Assembly: GCA_002256395.1 (NCBI GenBank)
Contig: NKJG01000005.1
Location: 266,499-330,498 of the forward strand
Origin: Bacteroidetes bacterium B1(2017)
Lineage (GTDB): Bacteria; Bacteroidota; Bacteroidia; UKL13-3
Length of the DNA: 64,000 nucleotides
Direction of reading: 5' to 3'
Shown here one piece after another: positions 9,618 through 18,974 of the stretch. A program made the position numbers and the translations under genes. A model generated the notes under the pieces. It worked only from the letters and a program-made list of their open reading frames with translations. It did not search any database and had not been told where the DNA came from. How positions within the stretch are numbered: the stretch's first letter is position 1; every line of letters starts with the position of its first letter.

Positions 9618-10646
9618 ATGAGCAGCGACGTAAAAGAAAAATTGAAAGCCTTACAACTTACCATTGATAAGTTGGACAAAGCTTATGGAAAAGGTACGGT
9701 TATGAAAATGAGCGACCAAAAGATAGATGATATAGAAGCTCTATCAACAGGTTCCCTTTCATTAGACATTGCCTTAGGAATTGGAGGTTTACCTACAGGA
9801 AGAGTAATTGAAATATACGGACCAGAATCATCTGGTAAAACAACTCTTTCTATGCATGCCATTGCCGAAGCTCAAAAGAAAGGTGGCATTGCCGCATTTA
9901 TTGATGCAGAGCATGCCTTTGATAGAAACTACGCAGAAAAATTAGGCATCGATATCGAAAACTTAATTATCTCTCAACCAGATGATGGCGAGCAAGCATT
10001 AGAAATTGCAGATGCCTTAATTCGTTCTGGAGCTATTGATATTATTGTGATTGACTCGGTAGCAGCCCTTGTACCTAAAGCAGAATTAGAAGGCGATATG
10101 GGCGAAAGTAAAATGGGCTTACAAGCTCGTTTAATGAGCCAAGCCTTGAGAAAACTTACAGGTACCATTAACAAAACAGGTTGTATTTGTATTTTCATCA
10201 ATCAGCTTCGTGATAAAATTGGAGTTATGTTTGGTAGCCCCGAAACAACCACAGGTGGTAATGCTCTTAAATTTTACGCTTCTGTTCGCCTTGACATTCG
10301 CCGCATTGGCCAAATTAAAGATGGTTTGGATATAGTAGGTAACAGAACCAAAGTTAAGGTAGCTAAAAACAAAGTTGCACCTCCTTTCCGTACGGTTGAG
10401 TTTGACATTATTTATGGCGAAGGTATTTCTAAACTAGGTGAAATAATTGACTTGGGGGTAGACTTAGAAATCATCAAAAAATCAGGCTCTTGGTTCAGCT
10501 ACAACGAAACTAAATTGGGTCAAGGCAGAGATGCCGTTAAACAATTACTTACCGATAATCCTGAGCTAAGCGCAGAAATTGAAGGCTTAATTAGGGCTAA
10601 AGCCAGCGGTGGCGAAATCTTCAAAGGAAAGCCTGGCGAAGAATAG
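9618..10646 (+). CDS. recA: Recombinase RecA
   Basis: 343 aa, the usual RecA length. It forms ATP-dependent filaments on single-stranded DNA, drives strand exchange and activates LexA-type self-cleavage. The Walker A loop GPESSGKTT is at residues 68-76, the Walker B region [10 protein letters not shown] follows, and the L2 loop region around [20 protein letters not shown] is intact. ATG 9618 is preferred over an upstream TTG at 9594 because an AAAAGGAA ribosome site lies just before it and the family starts there. It is monocistronic between a likely promoter at 9514 and the terminator at 10677. Confidence 0.98.
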   Translation: MSSDVKEKLKALQLTIDKLDKAYGKGTVMKMSDQKIDDIEALSTGSLSLDIALGIGGLPTGRVIEIYGPESSGKTTLSMHAIAEAQKKGGIAAFIDAEHAFDRNYAEKLGIDIENLIISQPDDGEQALEIADALIRSGAIDIIVIDSVAALVPKAELEGDMGESKMGLQARLMSQALRKLTGTINKTGCICIFINQLRDKIGVMFGSPETTTGGNALKFYASVRLDIRRIGQIKDGLDIVGNRTKVKVAKNKVAPPFRTVEFDIIYGEGISKLGEIIDLGVDLEIIKKSGSWFSYNETKLGQGRDAVKQLLTDNPELSAEIEGLIRAKASGGEIFKGKPGEE

Positions 10647-10676
10647 GCGCTAACAAAAAATTTGATTGGTACAAAT

Positions 10677-10714
10677 AAAAAGGCCTGCATCCTAATAGGA
10701 GCAGGCCTTTTTAT
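10677..10714. terminator. Bidirectional terminator between recA and yceI
   Basis: AAAAAGGCCTGC pairs with GCAGGCCTTTTT; the centre TCCTAATAGGA forms an inner hairpin. A-tract before and T-tract after allow it to work for recA (+) and for the converging YceI gene (-). Confidence 0.85.
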
Positions 10715-10734
10715 TTTATAAATTATTCGACTAG

Positions 10735-11280
10735 TTATTTTTTTGGAGTCAAAATTAAATCTACTGTTACATCAATTGCTTCGGCAATTTTAGACGTTAC
10801 AATGGTTGGAATCTCAATTTTATGATCTGCATTCTTTACACTAAAATTTGATTTTAGTTGGATAGTACCACCTTTTACAATAATTTTTCCAGGAATAGTT
10901 CTATCTACTTCTACCCCGTGAATAGTTAATTTACCTGTAACGGTAACGGTATATTCGCCATCCTTTGTTAAATCAATATTCTCATTTATTTTTCCTTTAA
11001 AAATACTCTTAGGAAATTTTTCACTCTCTACATACTTCTCATTAAAATGCTCTTCCATTAAACCATTTTGAAACTTAAAGGAAGTATTTGTAATAATGAT
11101 AGCCATCTCCTTAGTATCGGCTTTTAAAACCGCTAATACAGTATTAGATTCGGCATCTATATTCTCCATAGGAGTTTTTGAAAAGAAACTCACCTTTCCT
11201 GTTGAAGTTGAAAACATTTGTGCGTTTGAAACTAAAGCCATGCTAAATCCAAACAATGCTGCTAATACTAACTTTTTCAT
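10735..11280 (-). CDS. YceI family periplasmic protein (first copy)
   Basis: 181 aa starting at ATG 11280 (MKKLVLAALFGFSMALVSNAQ signal peptide); a 10-residue upstream extension is rejected because it precedes the signal peptide. The YceI lipocalin-like fold is recognised by KVSFFSKTPMENIDAESN, the MEEHFNEKYVESEKFP segment and GKLTIHGVEVDRTIPGKI. YceI proteins bind isoprenoid-type lipids in the periplasm; in Bacteroidota they often lie beside cytochrome genes. It is the last gene of a minus-strand run that contains a DUF5777 barrel and three haem lipoproteins, and has a paralogue at 17634-18194. Confidence 0.85.
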   Translation of the reverse strand: MKKLVLAALFGFSMALVSNAQMFSTSTGKVSFFSKTPMENIDAESNTVLAVLKADTKEMAIIITNTSFKFQNGLMEEHFNEKYVESEKFPKSIFKGKINENIDLTKDGEYTVTVTGKLTIHGVEVDRTIPGKIIVKGGTIQLKSNFSVKNADHKIEIPTIVTSKIAEAIDVTVDLILTPKK

Positions 11281-11344
11281 ATTCTTAATTTTATATTTTT
11301 TATTACCCAATTACCATGCCGAATAAATTTCGGAATCTCCTTTT

Positions 11345-12271
11345 TTAGTAAGCCTTTTTAGTTGAATGATCAAATGAAAAGGTTCTGCTAATATTAAACC
11401 CTAAACGAACACCCGCATTGGTTAAGCCTTTTGAATTAAACCAAGTAGTTTCTGTATTCTTAATCATTTGTTGTTCTAACATTCCTACACCATTGCAAAA
11501 CATAATTTGAAAAACGTGCCCTCCTGTTTCAATATCCACTCCTAAGCCCAAGTAATCATACAAAGTAGAACCAGATGACGACTTCATATCTTTCCCAGTA
11601 AGTCTTGGATAATATTCGAAATTCAACCTAAAGCTACGGTTTAATTTAATACTACCACCCGTACCTAAAGCAAATGTGGTATTCAAATCACTCGAATATT
11701 TCACTAAATTTTCATGAACCATACACGGAGCAATTTGCAAACTCAATCTATCTCCAAACTTGCGTGCTATAATCAATTGATTGAAAAAACTCATGCGTGA
11801 AGTAAAATAATTATTACGTGTTGGATCAGCCCATTTCATTGAATTAACCGCCACATTGCCATAATAACCAATACTTACAGGCATTCCACCTTTACCTTTA
11901 CTTTGCTTAACCAATTTTATTTTCAAGTTTCCATCATAGGTTTTGTTTAATGAGCTTCTAGCCACACCTACCTGAATTCTATCTGTAATACCATAATCAA
12001 AAACCAATCGCATATTAGCCTGATCCAAACCCCAAAGCTCATAGGCTCCTTTATTTATTTCGCCAAACCTATGAAGAATAACAAAATTTAAATGCTTAGC
12101 AGAAATATGCTCAATACTTTGCCCAGTAATAACACGAGTCGATTTAAAAGTAGCAAAAACAGGAACTGGCTTTTGAGGATTTTCTTGATTCAACATATTC
12201 AATAAATCGTCTTGTGCTTCTACCTTTAGTAGAAAACTAAAAATGAATAACAGCGTAAAAATCTTTTTCAT
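11345..12271 (-). CDS. DUF5777 family beta-barrel protein
   Basis: 308 aa with signal peptide (LFIFSFLLKVEAQ). The features FKSTRVITGQSIEHI, ILHRFGEIN, LVFDYGITDRIQVGVARS and the alternating strands up to the C-terminal FNISRTFSF fit the DUF5777 outer-membrane barrel family. Function of the family is not established; it is repeatedly found with YceI and c-type cytochromes. Here it sits 64 bp upstream of yceI and 4 bp downstream of the 12276-12626 cytochrome lipoprotein, so one transcript is likely. A role as an outer-membrane component of the electron-transfer module is inference. Confidence 0.75.
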   Translation of the reverse strand: MKKIFTLLFIFSFLLKVEAQDDLLNMLNQENPQKPVPVFATFKSTRVITGQSIEHISAKHLNFVILHRFGEINKGAYELWGLDQANMRLVFDYGITDRIQVGVARSSLNKTYDGNLKIKLVKQSKGKGGMPVSIGYYGNVAVNSMKWADPTRNNYFTSRMSFFNQLIIARKFGDRLSLQIAPCMVHENLVKYSSDLNTTFALGTGGSIKLNRSFRLNFEYYPRLTGKDMKSSSGSTLYDYLGLGVDIETGGHVFQIMFCNGVGMLEQQMIKNTETTWFNSKGLTNAGVRLGFNISRTFSFDHSTKKAY

Positions 12272-12275
12272 TTGT

Positions 12276-12626
12276 TTAATTATTTAAGGCGCCTGCGGCT
12301 ATCCAATTTCTCAATTTACTAATATCATTTGTGCTTAATGGACCACTAGTTGGCATTGTTCTTTGAACAACGGCTCTCAAATTCACAGCATCCTTATTGG
12401 TGCTTAATCCTGTGTAAGTCGACAAATCTGAGCGACCTGTTCCAGCCACATGGCAACCACTAGTAGCACAACTTCCTGCAACCAATGGCTTAATATCTTT
12501 TGCATAATAATACGTGGTTGTATCGGTTGTGTTGGAAAATCCATTTGGATATAATTCCTCCTCCTTGTCTAAATAACAGCCAGCCAAAGCTAGCATCACG
12601 ATAAAAATTCCGCTAATTTTCTTCAT
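12276..12626 (-). CDS. Monohaem cytochrome c-like lipoprotein (CX4CH)
   Basis: 116 aa. Lipobox LALAG-C at residues 12-17 predicts a membrane-anchored lipoprotein. YYAKDIKPLVAGSCATSGCHVAG is the entry of a Planctomycete-type cytochrome domain with the haem motif spelled CATSGCH, a CX4CH spacing. The C-terminal RTMPTSG and LRNWIAAGALNN match the distal Met ligand loop and helix of this domain. It should carry one covalent haem in the periplasm. It lies between the DUF5777 gene and the dihaem lipoprotein. Confidence 0.75.
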   Translation of the reverse strand: MKKISGIFIVMLALAGCYLDKEEELYPNGFSNTTDTTTYYYAKDIKPLVAGSCATSGCHVAGTGRSDLSTYTGLSTNKDAVNLRAVVQRTMPTSGPLSTNDISKLRNWIAAGALNN

Positions 12627-12637
12627 TATCTAAATAC

Positions 12638-13129
12638 TTAATTGATCGTTAATTTATTTGTAGTAACACCGTGGCAAGAATTACAACTACCTCCAGAAAA
12701 ACCTTGGGTCATTGATTTTGTGTTCGAACCAACCGAGATGGAAGGATATACTCCATTGCCAAAATTTAGGATTTGATTGGTATAAAAATTCCCTTTGCTA
12801 TCAGATGTTAATCGCTTAATAAGCTTTCCTTGTTTTCCTGGTTTTTCCCAAAGCTCAACAGTAACGCCTTTATTTAGATTACCAGAATTAGTATACACTG
12901 TTCCAGCAACCGTCCACCAACCGCCTTCCCTAGCAGCCTCACTCCCCGATACATTGTGGCAGCTTGCACAATTTTGTCCAGAGTTATGACTTTCATCCTC
13001 TCCAGAACCACTTTCTTTTAAATCTGCTTGTATTTGGTCGTAATGAGAACAAGAAACAATTACTCCCGAAAACAACACAAAAAATAGATAACTCAAGCGT
13101 GGCATTTTTGCCCAAATAGTAGTCTTCAT
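12638..13129 (-). CDS. Dihaem lipoprotein (copy 1)
   Basis: 163 aa from ATG 13129; an upstream TTG at 13162 is possible but would put a charged leader before the lipobox. The N-terminal hydrophobic segment ends in the lipobox VIVS-C. Two haem-binding motifs are CASCH in the first third and CNSCH near the C-terminus. Between them lies a transthyretin/CarboxypepD-like strand region (WWTVAGTVYTNSGNLNKGVTVELWEKPGKQGKLI, about 34 residues in two parts). A clear paralogue with the same layout is at 25803-26270. It probably carries electrons at the outer face of a membrane; partner proteins are unknown. Confidence 0.75.
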   Translation of the reverse strand: MKTTIWAKMPRLSYLFFVLFSGVIVSCSHYDQIQADLKESGSGEDESHNSGQNCASCHNVSGSEAAREGGWWTVAGTVYTNSGNLNKGVTVELWEKPGKQGKLIKRLTSDSKGNFYTNQILNFGNGVYPSISVGSNTKSMTQGFSGGSCNSCHGVTTNKLTIN

Positions 13130-13173
13130 ATTAATTACAAATTTGCTCTTTTTTTTCGACAATTAATGTCAAT

Positions 13174-13908
13174 TTAATTATTTAAAGCACCAGCCTTAAC
13201 CCAAATCTGAATTTGCTTTATTTGGCACTCGTCAAGCTTCGACCCTTTAGGCATTGCGCTATAACCAGCCACTCCTTGTATACTACCCATTAATTTCCCA
13301 TTAGCGGCTATGGATGCAACTCCTGCATGGCTACTTAAATTTATTCCACCACCTGCACTTGCTCCATTATGGCAACCATAACAGTAAGTATTTATTGTTT
13401 TTGAAACGACACCTGAATAGGTCACATTACTAGTATCACAATTTCCAGAATTACAGGTTAAATTTTGAGCACCTTGGTTAATCCATTTGGCAATTAAATC
13501 CAATTGTGTTTGAGACAACTTTGAATTTGGAGCTGGTGGCATTATGTCTTTAGAATTAGAGGTCACCATTACCTTATAAATCTTTGAACTGTTTAAACTA
13601 TAAGGGGTCACTTTAGCCCTTGCACCTGCATAAGAATTTAAAACAATGCCTTCTTTTGCTGTAATATTATCATGGCATCCACTCATGGCACAATTAGAAT
13701 TCAAAATTGGCAAAATGTCCTTTGTAAAATAAACAATATTGGGGTCGCATGGATTTGGGTTGGTAGTGCCTCCGCCATTTCCATTTCCTCCACCAGTTGG
13801 ATTGGTATTAACATAAACAGGAATCAACTCTGCACTTTTGTGAGTACAAGAAACTTGGCCTAAAACAACTAGTAAAGACACAAGTAAAAAACCTCTTAAC
13901 TTTTCCAT
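13174..13908 (-). CDS. Planctomycete-type dihaem cytochrome lipoprotein (copy 1)
   Basis: 244 aa from ATG 13908 (an ATG three codons upstream at 13917 is equally readable). Lipobox VLGQVS-C, then a Gly/Asn-rich flexible linker (about residues 35-50). Two cytochrome domains in tandem: the first has CAMSGCH (CX4CH) and an IMPPAPNSKLS Met-ligand loop, the second CYGCH and AMPKGSKLDECQIKQIQIW. It is followed 12 bp later by the dihaem lipoprotein gene, and this two-gene order is repeated at 25803-26973. Likely function is electron transfer on the periplasmic or outer-membrane side. Confidence 0.8.
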   Translation of the reverse strand: MEKLRGFLLVSLLVVLGQVSCTHKSAELIPVYVNTNPTGGGNGNGGGTTNPNPCDPNIVYFTKDILPILNSNCAMSGCHDNITAKEGIVLNSYAGARAKVTPYSLNSSKIYKVMVTSNSKDIMPPAPNSKLSQTQLDLIAKWINQGAQNLTCNSGNCDTSNVTYSGVVSKTINTYCYGCHNGASAGGGINLSSHAGVASIAANGKLMGSIQGVAGYSAMPKGSKLDECQIKQIQIWVKAGALNN

Positions 13909-14015
13909 TTTGATCATTTATTATGAAACAAAAGTGAACTAGTTAAACAGAATAAGGAAAATCAATTCACCGAACAGGGAAAAAACATACCTAAATCGGT
14001 AAAATTAAGCTCTGA

Positions 14016-14777
14016 TTAAAATCCCATTAACCAATCTTTAAAGTCAGAAGACCGTTCGGCAGAGACTATTGTTTCAATATGTATGGCAGGTTTAAGGCTT
14101 AACTTCACCCTCGACTTCGAATGAGTAACCATCTCTCCAATGGCTTTAATATTTACAATAAACTGCCTATTAATTCTAAAAAACTGTTTTGGGTCAACCA
14201 TATTTTGGATCTCATCCAGGTGATAATCCATGAGCATTTTTTGACCTTGAAACGTTATTAAAAAATCGGCTTTATCTTCCGTATAAAAATAGGCAATATC
14301 AGCAATTTCTACCACCCGTAAATTTTGTCCCAAGCGCAACATAATCCTAGTTTGATAAACTTTGGTGGTATCTTGAATGGCCTTTAGTAAACTTTCAACC
14401 TGAATGGATGGTTTGCCTTTCGCAAACTTATCAAATTTTTCAAGGGCCAATTGCAACTCCACTTTTTTCAGTGGCTTTAACAAATAATCGATGCTATTAA
14501 CCTTAAATGCTTGAATAGCAAATTCGTTAAATGCAGTAATAAAAATAATGGGTGAAAGAACTTCAACCTGCTTAAATATTTCAAAACTCACCCCATCTGC
14601 CAAATGAATATCCATAAAAATCAAATCTGGAGCCCCCCATTTTTTCAACCACTCCACAGAGCTGCTAATACTATCTAAAACTCCGATAATTTCACAAGTT
14701 GGCTCTATAGATTTTAGCAAATCCTGAAGTCTATCTGCCGCTGTTTGTTCATCCTCAATGATGAGTATTCTTTTCAT
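14016..14777 (-). CDS. LytTR-family response regulator
   Basis: 253 aa. Receiver domain at residues 1-120 with the acidic pair E8/D9, phospho-acceptor D56 (LIFMDIHL), and K103-region LLKPL. The C-terminal half is a LytTR DNA-binding domain (YFYTEDKADFLITF, FFRINRQFIVNI). Its start lies inside the end of the sensor gene (23-bp overlap), so the two are translationally coupled partners. It sits between two cytochrome gene groups and could control them; no operator was identified to show this. Confidence 0.9.
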   Translation of the reverse strand: MKRILIIEDEQTAADRLQDLLKSIEPTCEIIGVLDSISSSVEWLKKWGAPDLIFMDIHLADGVSFEIFKQVEVLSPIIFITAFNEFAIQAFKVNSIDYLLKPLKKVELQLALEKFDKFAKGKPSIQVESLLKAIQDTTKVYQTRIMLRLGQNLRVVEIADIAYFYTEDKADFLITFQGQKMLMDYHLDEIQNMVDPKQFFRINRQFIVNIKAIGEMVTHSKSRVKLSLKPAIHIETIVSAERSSDFKDWLMGF

Positions 14778-17637
14778 TTTTAATTAAAGGTATTTTAACA
14801 ATAAAATCATGTGTACTTCTCTCAACTAAAACCCTTCGAGCTTGCAAAATGGCATATCTTTCGACAATATTTTTCAATCCAATTTGTGTTGAAACGGGTA
14901 GAGTGGTTTTTGCTTGAATAGGATTTGAAATCAATAAATAATCATCCTCCATTTTTTCAATCGTAATTTTCAAAGGATGTGCTTTTGAAACCACATTATG
15001 TTTAATAGCATTCTCCACCAAAATCTGCAGGGTCATAGGGGCAATTAAGCAAACAGAATCCCTCAATTCGGGAAGGATTTCTATTAAAAGATTTTCACCA
15101 AATCTATTTTTTTGAATAAATAAATAATCATTCAAAATGCTCAATTCTTCCGACAATGTAATCAAATCTTTCTCCTTATATTGAAGGATATTTCGAAAGA
15201 AATCAGACAAATGTTCTACATATTCAACAGCATGTTCTGGATTCTTTTCAATTATCCCAGAAAGTGTATTAAAACTATTAAATAAAAAGTGTGGGTTTAC
15301 TTGACTGCGTAACGTTTCAAATTGAAACTTAATAGCATCGTTACTTATTTTTTCTTTCGCCTTTAGTTGTTTGAACCTAAAATAAAAAAATGCTCGAAGT
15401 ATGAATCCACCTATAATCAAAATCAAACCATAAAACCAAAACGTTTCATAAAATGGTTTTTTAATTTCAAAAGAATAAGTAAGCATTTTTGAGGTTTTAA
15501 AATTATTGCTTGGCAAGGCTTTAATTTTAAACTCATATTTCCCTGGAGCTAATTTAGGATAGGATGCCTGGAGATTTCTAGATCGTATCCAATCGGCATC
15601 ATACCCTTCTAATTTAATTAGATAATTTACTTCTTCTGGTAAATGATACCAAATCCCAACATAATCAAAGGAAAGACTATTTTCATCTGAACTAAAAACT
15701 CGTTTATATGAAAGATGAATTTCCTTTTCAAACAAATGCACAGATTTTAAAATTGGCTTAGGCCCCTCCCACAAATGATTTTTTCTGGGGTCATAACAAA
15801 CAATATTTCTACCAGAACCTATCCAAACTTTACCCAGCTTATCCTTACATATTACCCGCGTATCCTTTGAAACACCTTCAAAACCAATTTCTTTATCATG
15901 GTATAAAATATTCCCTGAATGAATATTTAACATATCAATTCCCTTGCCGTTCACATAGATCAAATTCTCTCCATTGTCGGCTATTATATTGGCATACCCC
16001 TTTTCTCTTACACCTTCCTTTGTACCAAAATTCACAAACTTATTAGAGGCAAATTTATACAAGCCCAATTCGGGTGAATTAAGCCAAATATTCCCTTTTG
16101 AATCTTCACAAATGGCATTTACCACCTTACTTTCTAATCCATTTCCAACACCATAATGTGTTAACTTATGTCCTAGCAAACGAGAAACTCCAATACCATC
16201 AGTTGTAAACCAAACACCTCCCTTCGAATCCATAAACACCTGGTAATAGTAACTTTGAGGCAATCCATATTTAGAGGTAAATGCAGCAAAAACACCCTTT
16301 TCAATATCACCGTTATCAAATTCATAACAGGAAATTCCTCCAAATGTGGCAAACCAAATTTGCTCCTTGTTTCCAGTAATAGAAATTACATTATTATTAA
16401 TTAAACCGCTTTTCTCGTTAAAATGTAACAGCCTTTTTGTCTTTGGTTGAAACACATAGACCCCCTCTCCAAAAGTTCCTAACCAGATATTAGAAAGGCT
16501 ATCAATATATATGCTAACAGCTTTTACACCGCTTATATTTGAAGGTAATTCTACAAACTGTCCATTTCTTAATAAACAAATTCCATCACGATCACCAACC
16601 CACAAATTAGTTTCGCTATCAATACCCAAACATTGAATTGGACCCTTGCGTTTGGAAGGCAGTTGTAAATAGGAAAATAAATTGTTGGCACTCAAAATAT
16701 TTTCCGACTTATCGGCTATCCAAATACTTCCACTTCTATCTTCTGCGATTGAATTTATCCTATTGTTAATTTTAGTATTCTGTTGATTAAAAACACCTCG
16801 TATCCTATTATTTTCAATGAATAGTAAGCCACTTTCTTCCGTAGCAACCCATAGTTGCCTTCCCTGCGTTATCAAGCCTTTTATTGAACCAAAGCTCCAG
16901 TCATCCTTTACCAAAATTGGCACTATTTGAGACCTGTTAGTATTGAAAACAAAAACACCCTTGGATTGAGTTCCAATTAACATTTCTTTTGTGGTATTCG
17001 TTTTCAGAAATGTTACCATTGGATCAGGCAAATTAGTGTTACATTTCAATGGCCTCAATCGTGGAAATCCATTTACAATACTTCCAATTGTGATACCTCC
17101 GTCAGTACCAAACCAAATTTGGGAATCATTAAACTCCTCTATACAATTAATATTATTATCTATAAGTCCGTCTTTAGCTGCTGTAAAATCATATTGATGA
17201 CCATTTAATACTAAAGATATTCCTCCTCCATTCGTTCCAATCCAAACACTAGCATTTGACCCGATGGCAATAGCACTTATGGACGAACCTGTTATATTCG
17301 TATATCCGTCAAAATGAATTAATCTATTTTCCCTTAATTGAAACAACTCTCCTTGCTTGGTTCCAACAAATAATCCATAAGAAGGCTTAGAATAAATTAC
17401 TGAAATAGTTTGATCAGAACTTGAGTCAGGTAGATTAATATGAACTACATTCATACCATCATATTGAAATAATCCCAATTGAGTTACAAACCAAATAAAC
17501 CCCTCATGGTCTGTATAAACTTTGCTAATTTTTAATCCTTGATACTCATGCTCAAAACTATGCGAATTGATAAATGGAAGTTGAGCATTGCAGATGCTGC
17601 AATAAAAAACCATTAAAAAGAGCAAGACTAGTCTCAT
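14755..17637 (-). CDS. Two-component-propeller sensor histidine kinase (LytS/His_kinase type)
   Basis: 960 aa. Signal peptide, then about 14 Reg_prop-type propeller blades (for example YTDHEGFIWFVTQLGLFQYD, GSVWFTTDG-like repeats) filling residues 25-620, a Y_Y_Y domain (about 640-710: YLIKLEGYDADWI ... LAPGKYEFKIKA), one TM helix (about 720-745) and a His_kinase module with NPHFLFNSFNTLSG carrying the phospho-acceptor His, plus an HATPase region (LVENAIKHN). It senses an extracytoplasmic ligand and phosphorylates the downstream LytTR regulator. Its ATG overlaps the stop of the upstream YceI gene by 4 bp. Confidence 0.9.
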   Translation of the reverse strand: MRLVLLFLMVFYCSICNAQLPFINSHSFEHEYQGLKISKVYTDHEGFIWFVTQLGLFQYDGMNVVHINLPDSSSDQTISVIYSKPSYGLFVGTKQGELFQLRENRLIHFDGYTNITGSSISAIAIGSNASVWIGTNGGGISLVLNGHQYDFTAAKDGLIDNNINCIEEFNDSQIWFGTDGGITIGSIVNGFPRLRPLKCNTNLPDPMVTFLKTNTTKEMLIGTQSKGVFVFNTNRSQIVPILVKDDWSFGSIKGLITQGRQLWVATEESGLLFIENNRIRGVFNQQNTKINNRINSIAEDRSGSIWIADKSENILSANNLFSYLQLPSKRKGPIQCLGIDSETNLWVGDRDGICLLRNGQFVELPSNISGVKAVSIYIDSLSNIWLGTFGEGVYVFQPKTKRLLHFNEKSGLINNNVISITGNKEQIWFATFGGISCYEFDNGDIEKGVFAAFTSKYGLPQSYYYQVFMDSKGGVWFTTDGIGVSRLLGHKLTHYGVGNGLESKVVNAICEDSKGNIWLNSPELGLYKFASNKFVNFGTKEGVREKGYANIIADNGENLIYVNGKGIDMLNIHSGNILYHDKEIGFEGVSKDTRVICKDKLGKVWIGSGRNIVCYDPRKNHLWEGPKPILKSVHLFEKEIHLSYKRVFSSDENSLSFDYVGIWYHLPEEVNYLIKLEGYDADWIRSRNLQASYPKLAPGKYEFKIKALPSNNFKTSKMLTYSFEIKKPFYETFWFYGLILIIGGFILRAFFYFRFKQLKAKEKISNDAIKFQFETLRSQVNPHFLFNSFNTLSGIIEKNPEHAVEYVEHLSDFFRNILQYKEKDLITLSEELSILNDYLFIQKNRFGENLLIEILPELRDSVCLIAPMTLQILVENAIKHNVVSKAHPLKITIEKMEDDYLLISNPIQAKTTLPVSTQIGLKNIVERYAILQARRVLVERSTHDFIVKIPLIKNEKNTHH

Positions 17638-18194
17638 TTCTTTTCAAAGTTAACATTCACTGCAACATCAATCTGTTCAGAGATTTTTTGATTGACTATC
17701 GAAGGAATATTGATTTCATAATCACTCAAAAACACCTTAAAGGATGCCGAAACATTTATTTGACCATTCTTGATGGTAATCACCACAGGTAAAATTCGTT
17801 CTTGTGAAATTCCATGAATGATTAACTTGCCTTTTACCCGAACTTTATTGGTGCCATCTTTAAGCCAATCAACCTTATCAATAATTTTTCCAGAATAAGA
17901 CGAAAAAGTATAGGTATTTGACTCAATAAATCGTTCATTAAAATGCTCTTGCTGTAGAGCACTGTTGAACCCTCCAAAAGAGGAGTTTTCTACACTTACG
18001 GCAAACGTATTTTGACTAGGATTAATTAAGCCTTTTATTTTATCTGAACTTGCTTTAATTATTTCCTGGGGAGCATAAGAAAAGAATGAAATCTTCCCAT
18101 TCTTCAACTCATACAAGGAGGGAATTTGACCAATAAGGTTCCTATCACAAACCAATAGGTTCAGAAAAATAAATAGGAAATACCCCTTTCGCAT
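17634..18194 (-). CDS. YceI family protein (second copy)
   Basis: 186 aa from ATG 18194; the TTG two codons upstream is less likely. Signal peptide MRKGYFLFIFLNLLVCDRNLIGQ. YceI hallmarks: KISFFSYAPQEIIKASSD, LQQEHFNERFIESNTY, GKLIIHGISQERILPVVI. It is about the same length as the 10735-11280 copy and diverged from it. The stop overlaps the sensor kinase start, which suggests that lipid binding and signalling are coupled, perhaps with YceI delivering or shielding the ligand sensed by the propeller; that is inference. Confidence 0.85.
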   Translation of the reverse strand: MRKGYFLFIFLNLLVCDRNLIGQIPSLYELKNGKISFFSYAPQEIIKASSDKIKGLINPSQNTFAVSVENSSFGGFNSALQQEHFNERFIESNTYTFSSYSGKIIDKVDWLKDGTNKVRVKGKLIIHGISQERILPVVITIKNGQINVSASFKVFLSDYEINIPSIVNQKISEQIDVAVNVNFEKK

Positions 18195-18210
18195 GGTCAA
18201 ATATAAGACC

Positions 18211-18939
18211 TTACTTTTTTATTACAACATCTTCCAAAATCAGGCTATAAGTGTATCCTGCGCCAAAATCTTTATTAACAGCAACGGTTCCTTCAAATGT
18301 AACAACATCGCCAACGGCTACTGTTTCTTTAGTGGTAAGAGTTAAATCAAAATCGCCCTTAAACTCTGTTCCATCTTGAATATGGATCCAATTTTTATCC
18401 ATTATTTCAGCGCTAAATTTAGCAACTTTACCTTTTACCAAAACCTTTTTACCAGCTAAACTTTCTTTTTTCTCATATAAAGTTGCAATGGTAATTTGAC
18501 CTTTTGCTGGGGCAATATCAACAGGCAATTTCACTTTCTCCACTACTGCACTTCCAACATGTGGTTGTCCTTGAGGCACAGGTTCTGGATTCATGTTTGT
18601 TACCTGACCCGGTTCCACCAATTTAGGAACCTCCAAAGAAACGCCCCCTACAAAATAAACCTTATCAAAAGTTCTACCTAAATCTTTACTCGCAAAATTG
18701 GTCATTAACATTTCATTCATGTAGTAGTATGGCTCTCCAATTACAATTTCTGTTAACGGACATGCAAGCCATTTTTCCACTCCATTTTCATTGACCAAAA
18801 CATAGGTGTATTGAGTTGCATTAATTTTCTCCAAGGCAATTCCTTTATGAATATTTGGATCCAATTTAGTGCTTGGGGTTGATTCTCCGCAGGCAAATAC
18901 TAGCCAAATTAGGCTTATTGAGAATAGTATATTTTTCAT
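18211..18939 (-). CDS. Lipoprotein with NrfJ-like and OB-fold segments
   Basis: 242 aa. Lipobox WLVFA-C (residue 17). The first half (GIALEKINATQYTYVLVNEN, VEKWLACPL, GEPYYYM) resembles the NrfJ-type domain found near cytochrome c genes. The second half (IATLYEKKESLAGKKVLVKG, WIHIQDGT, VAVGDVVTFEGTV) is an OB-fold like those of exported nucleic-acid-binding-like proteins. It follows ccsBA by 209 bp on the same strand. A helper role in cytochrome maturation is suggested by context and similarity; the sequence shows no catalytic residue. Confidence 0.6.
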   Translation of the reverse strand: MKNILFSISLIWLVFACGESTPSTKLDPNIHKGIALEKINATQYTYVLVNENGVEKWLACPLTEIVIGEPYYYMNEMLMTNFASKDLGRTFDKVYFVGGVSLEVPKLVEPGQVTNMNPEPVPQGQPHVGSAVVEKVKLPVDIAPAKGQITIATLYEKKESLAGKKVLVKGKVAKFSAEIMDKNWIHIQDGTEFKGDFDLTLTTKETVAVGDVVTFEGTVAVNKDFGAGYTYSLILEDVVIKK

Positions 18940-18974
18940 CGTTTTATGTGTTAGTTTATGTTCAATCTTACAAT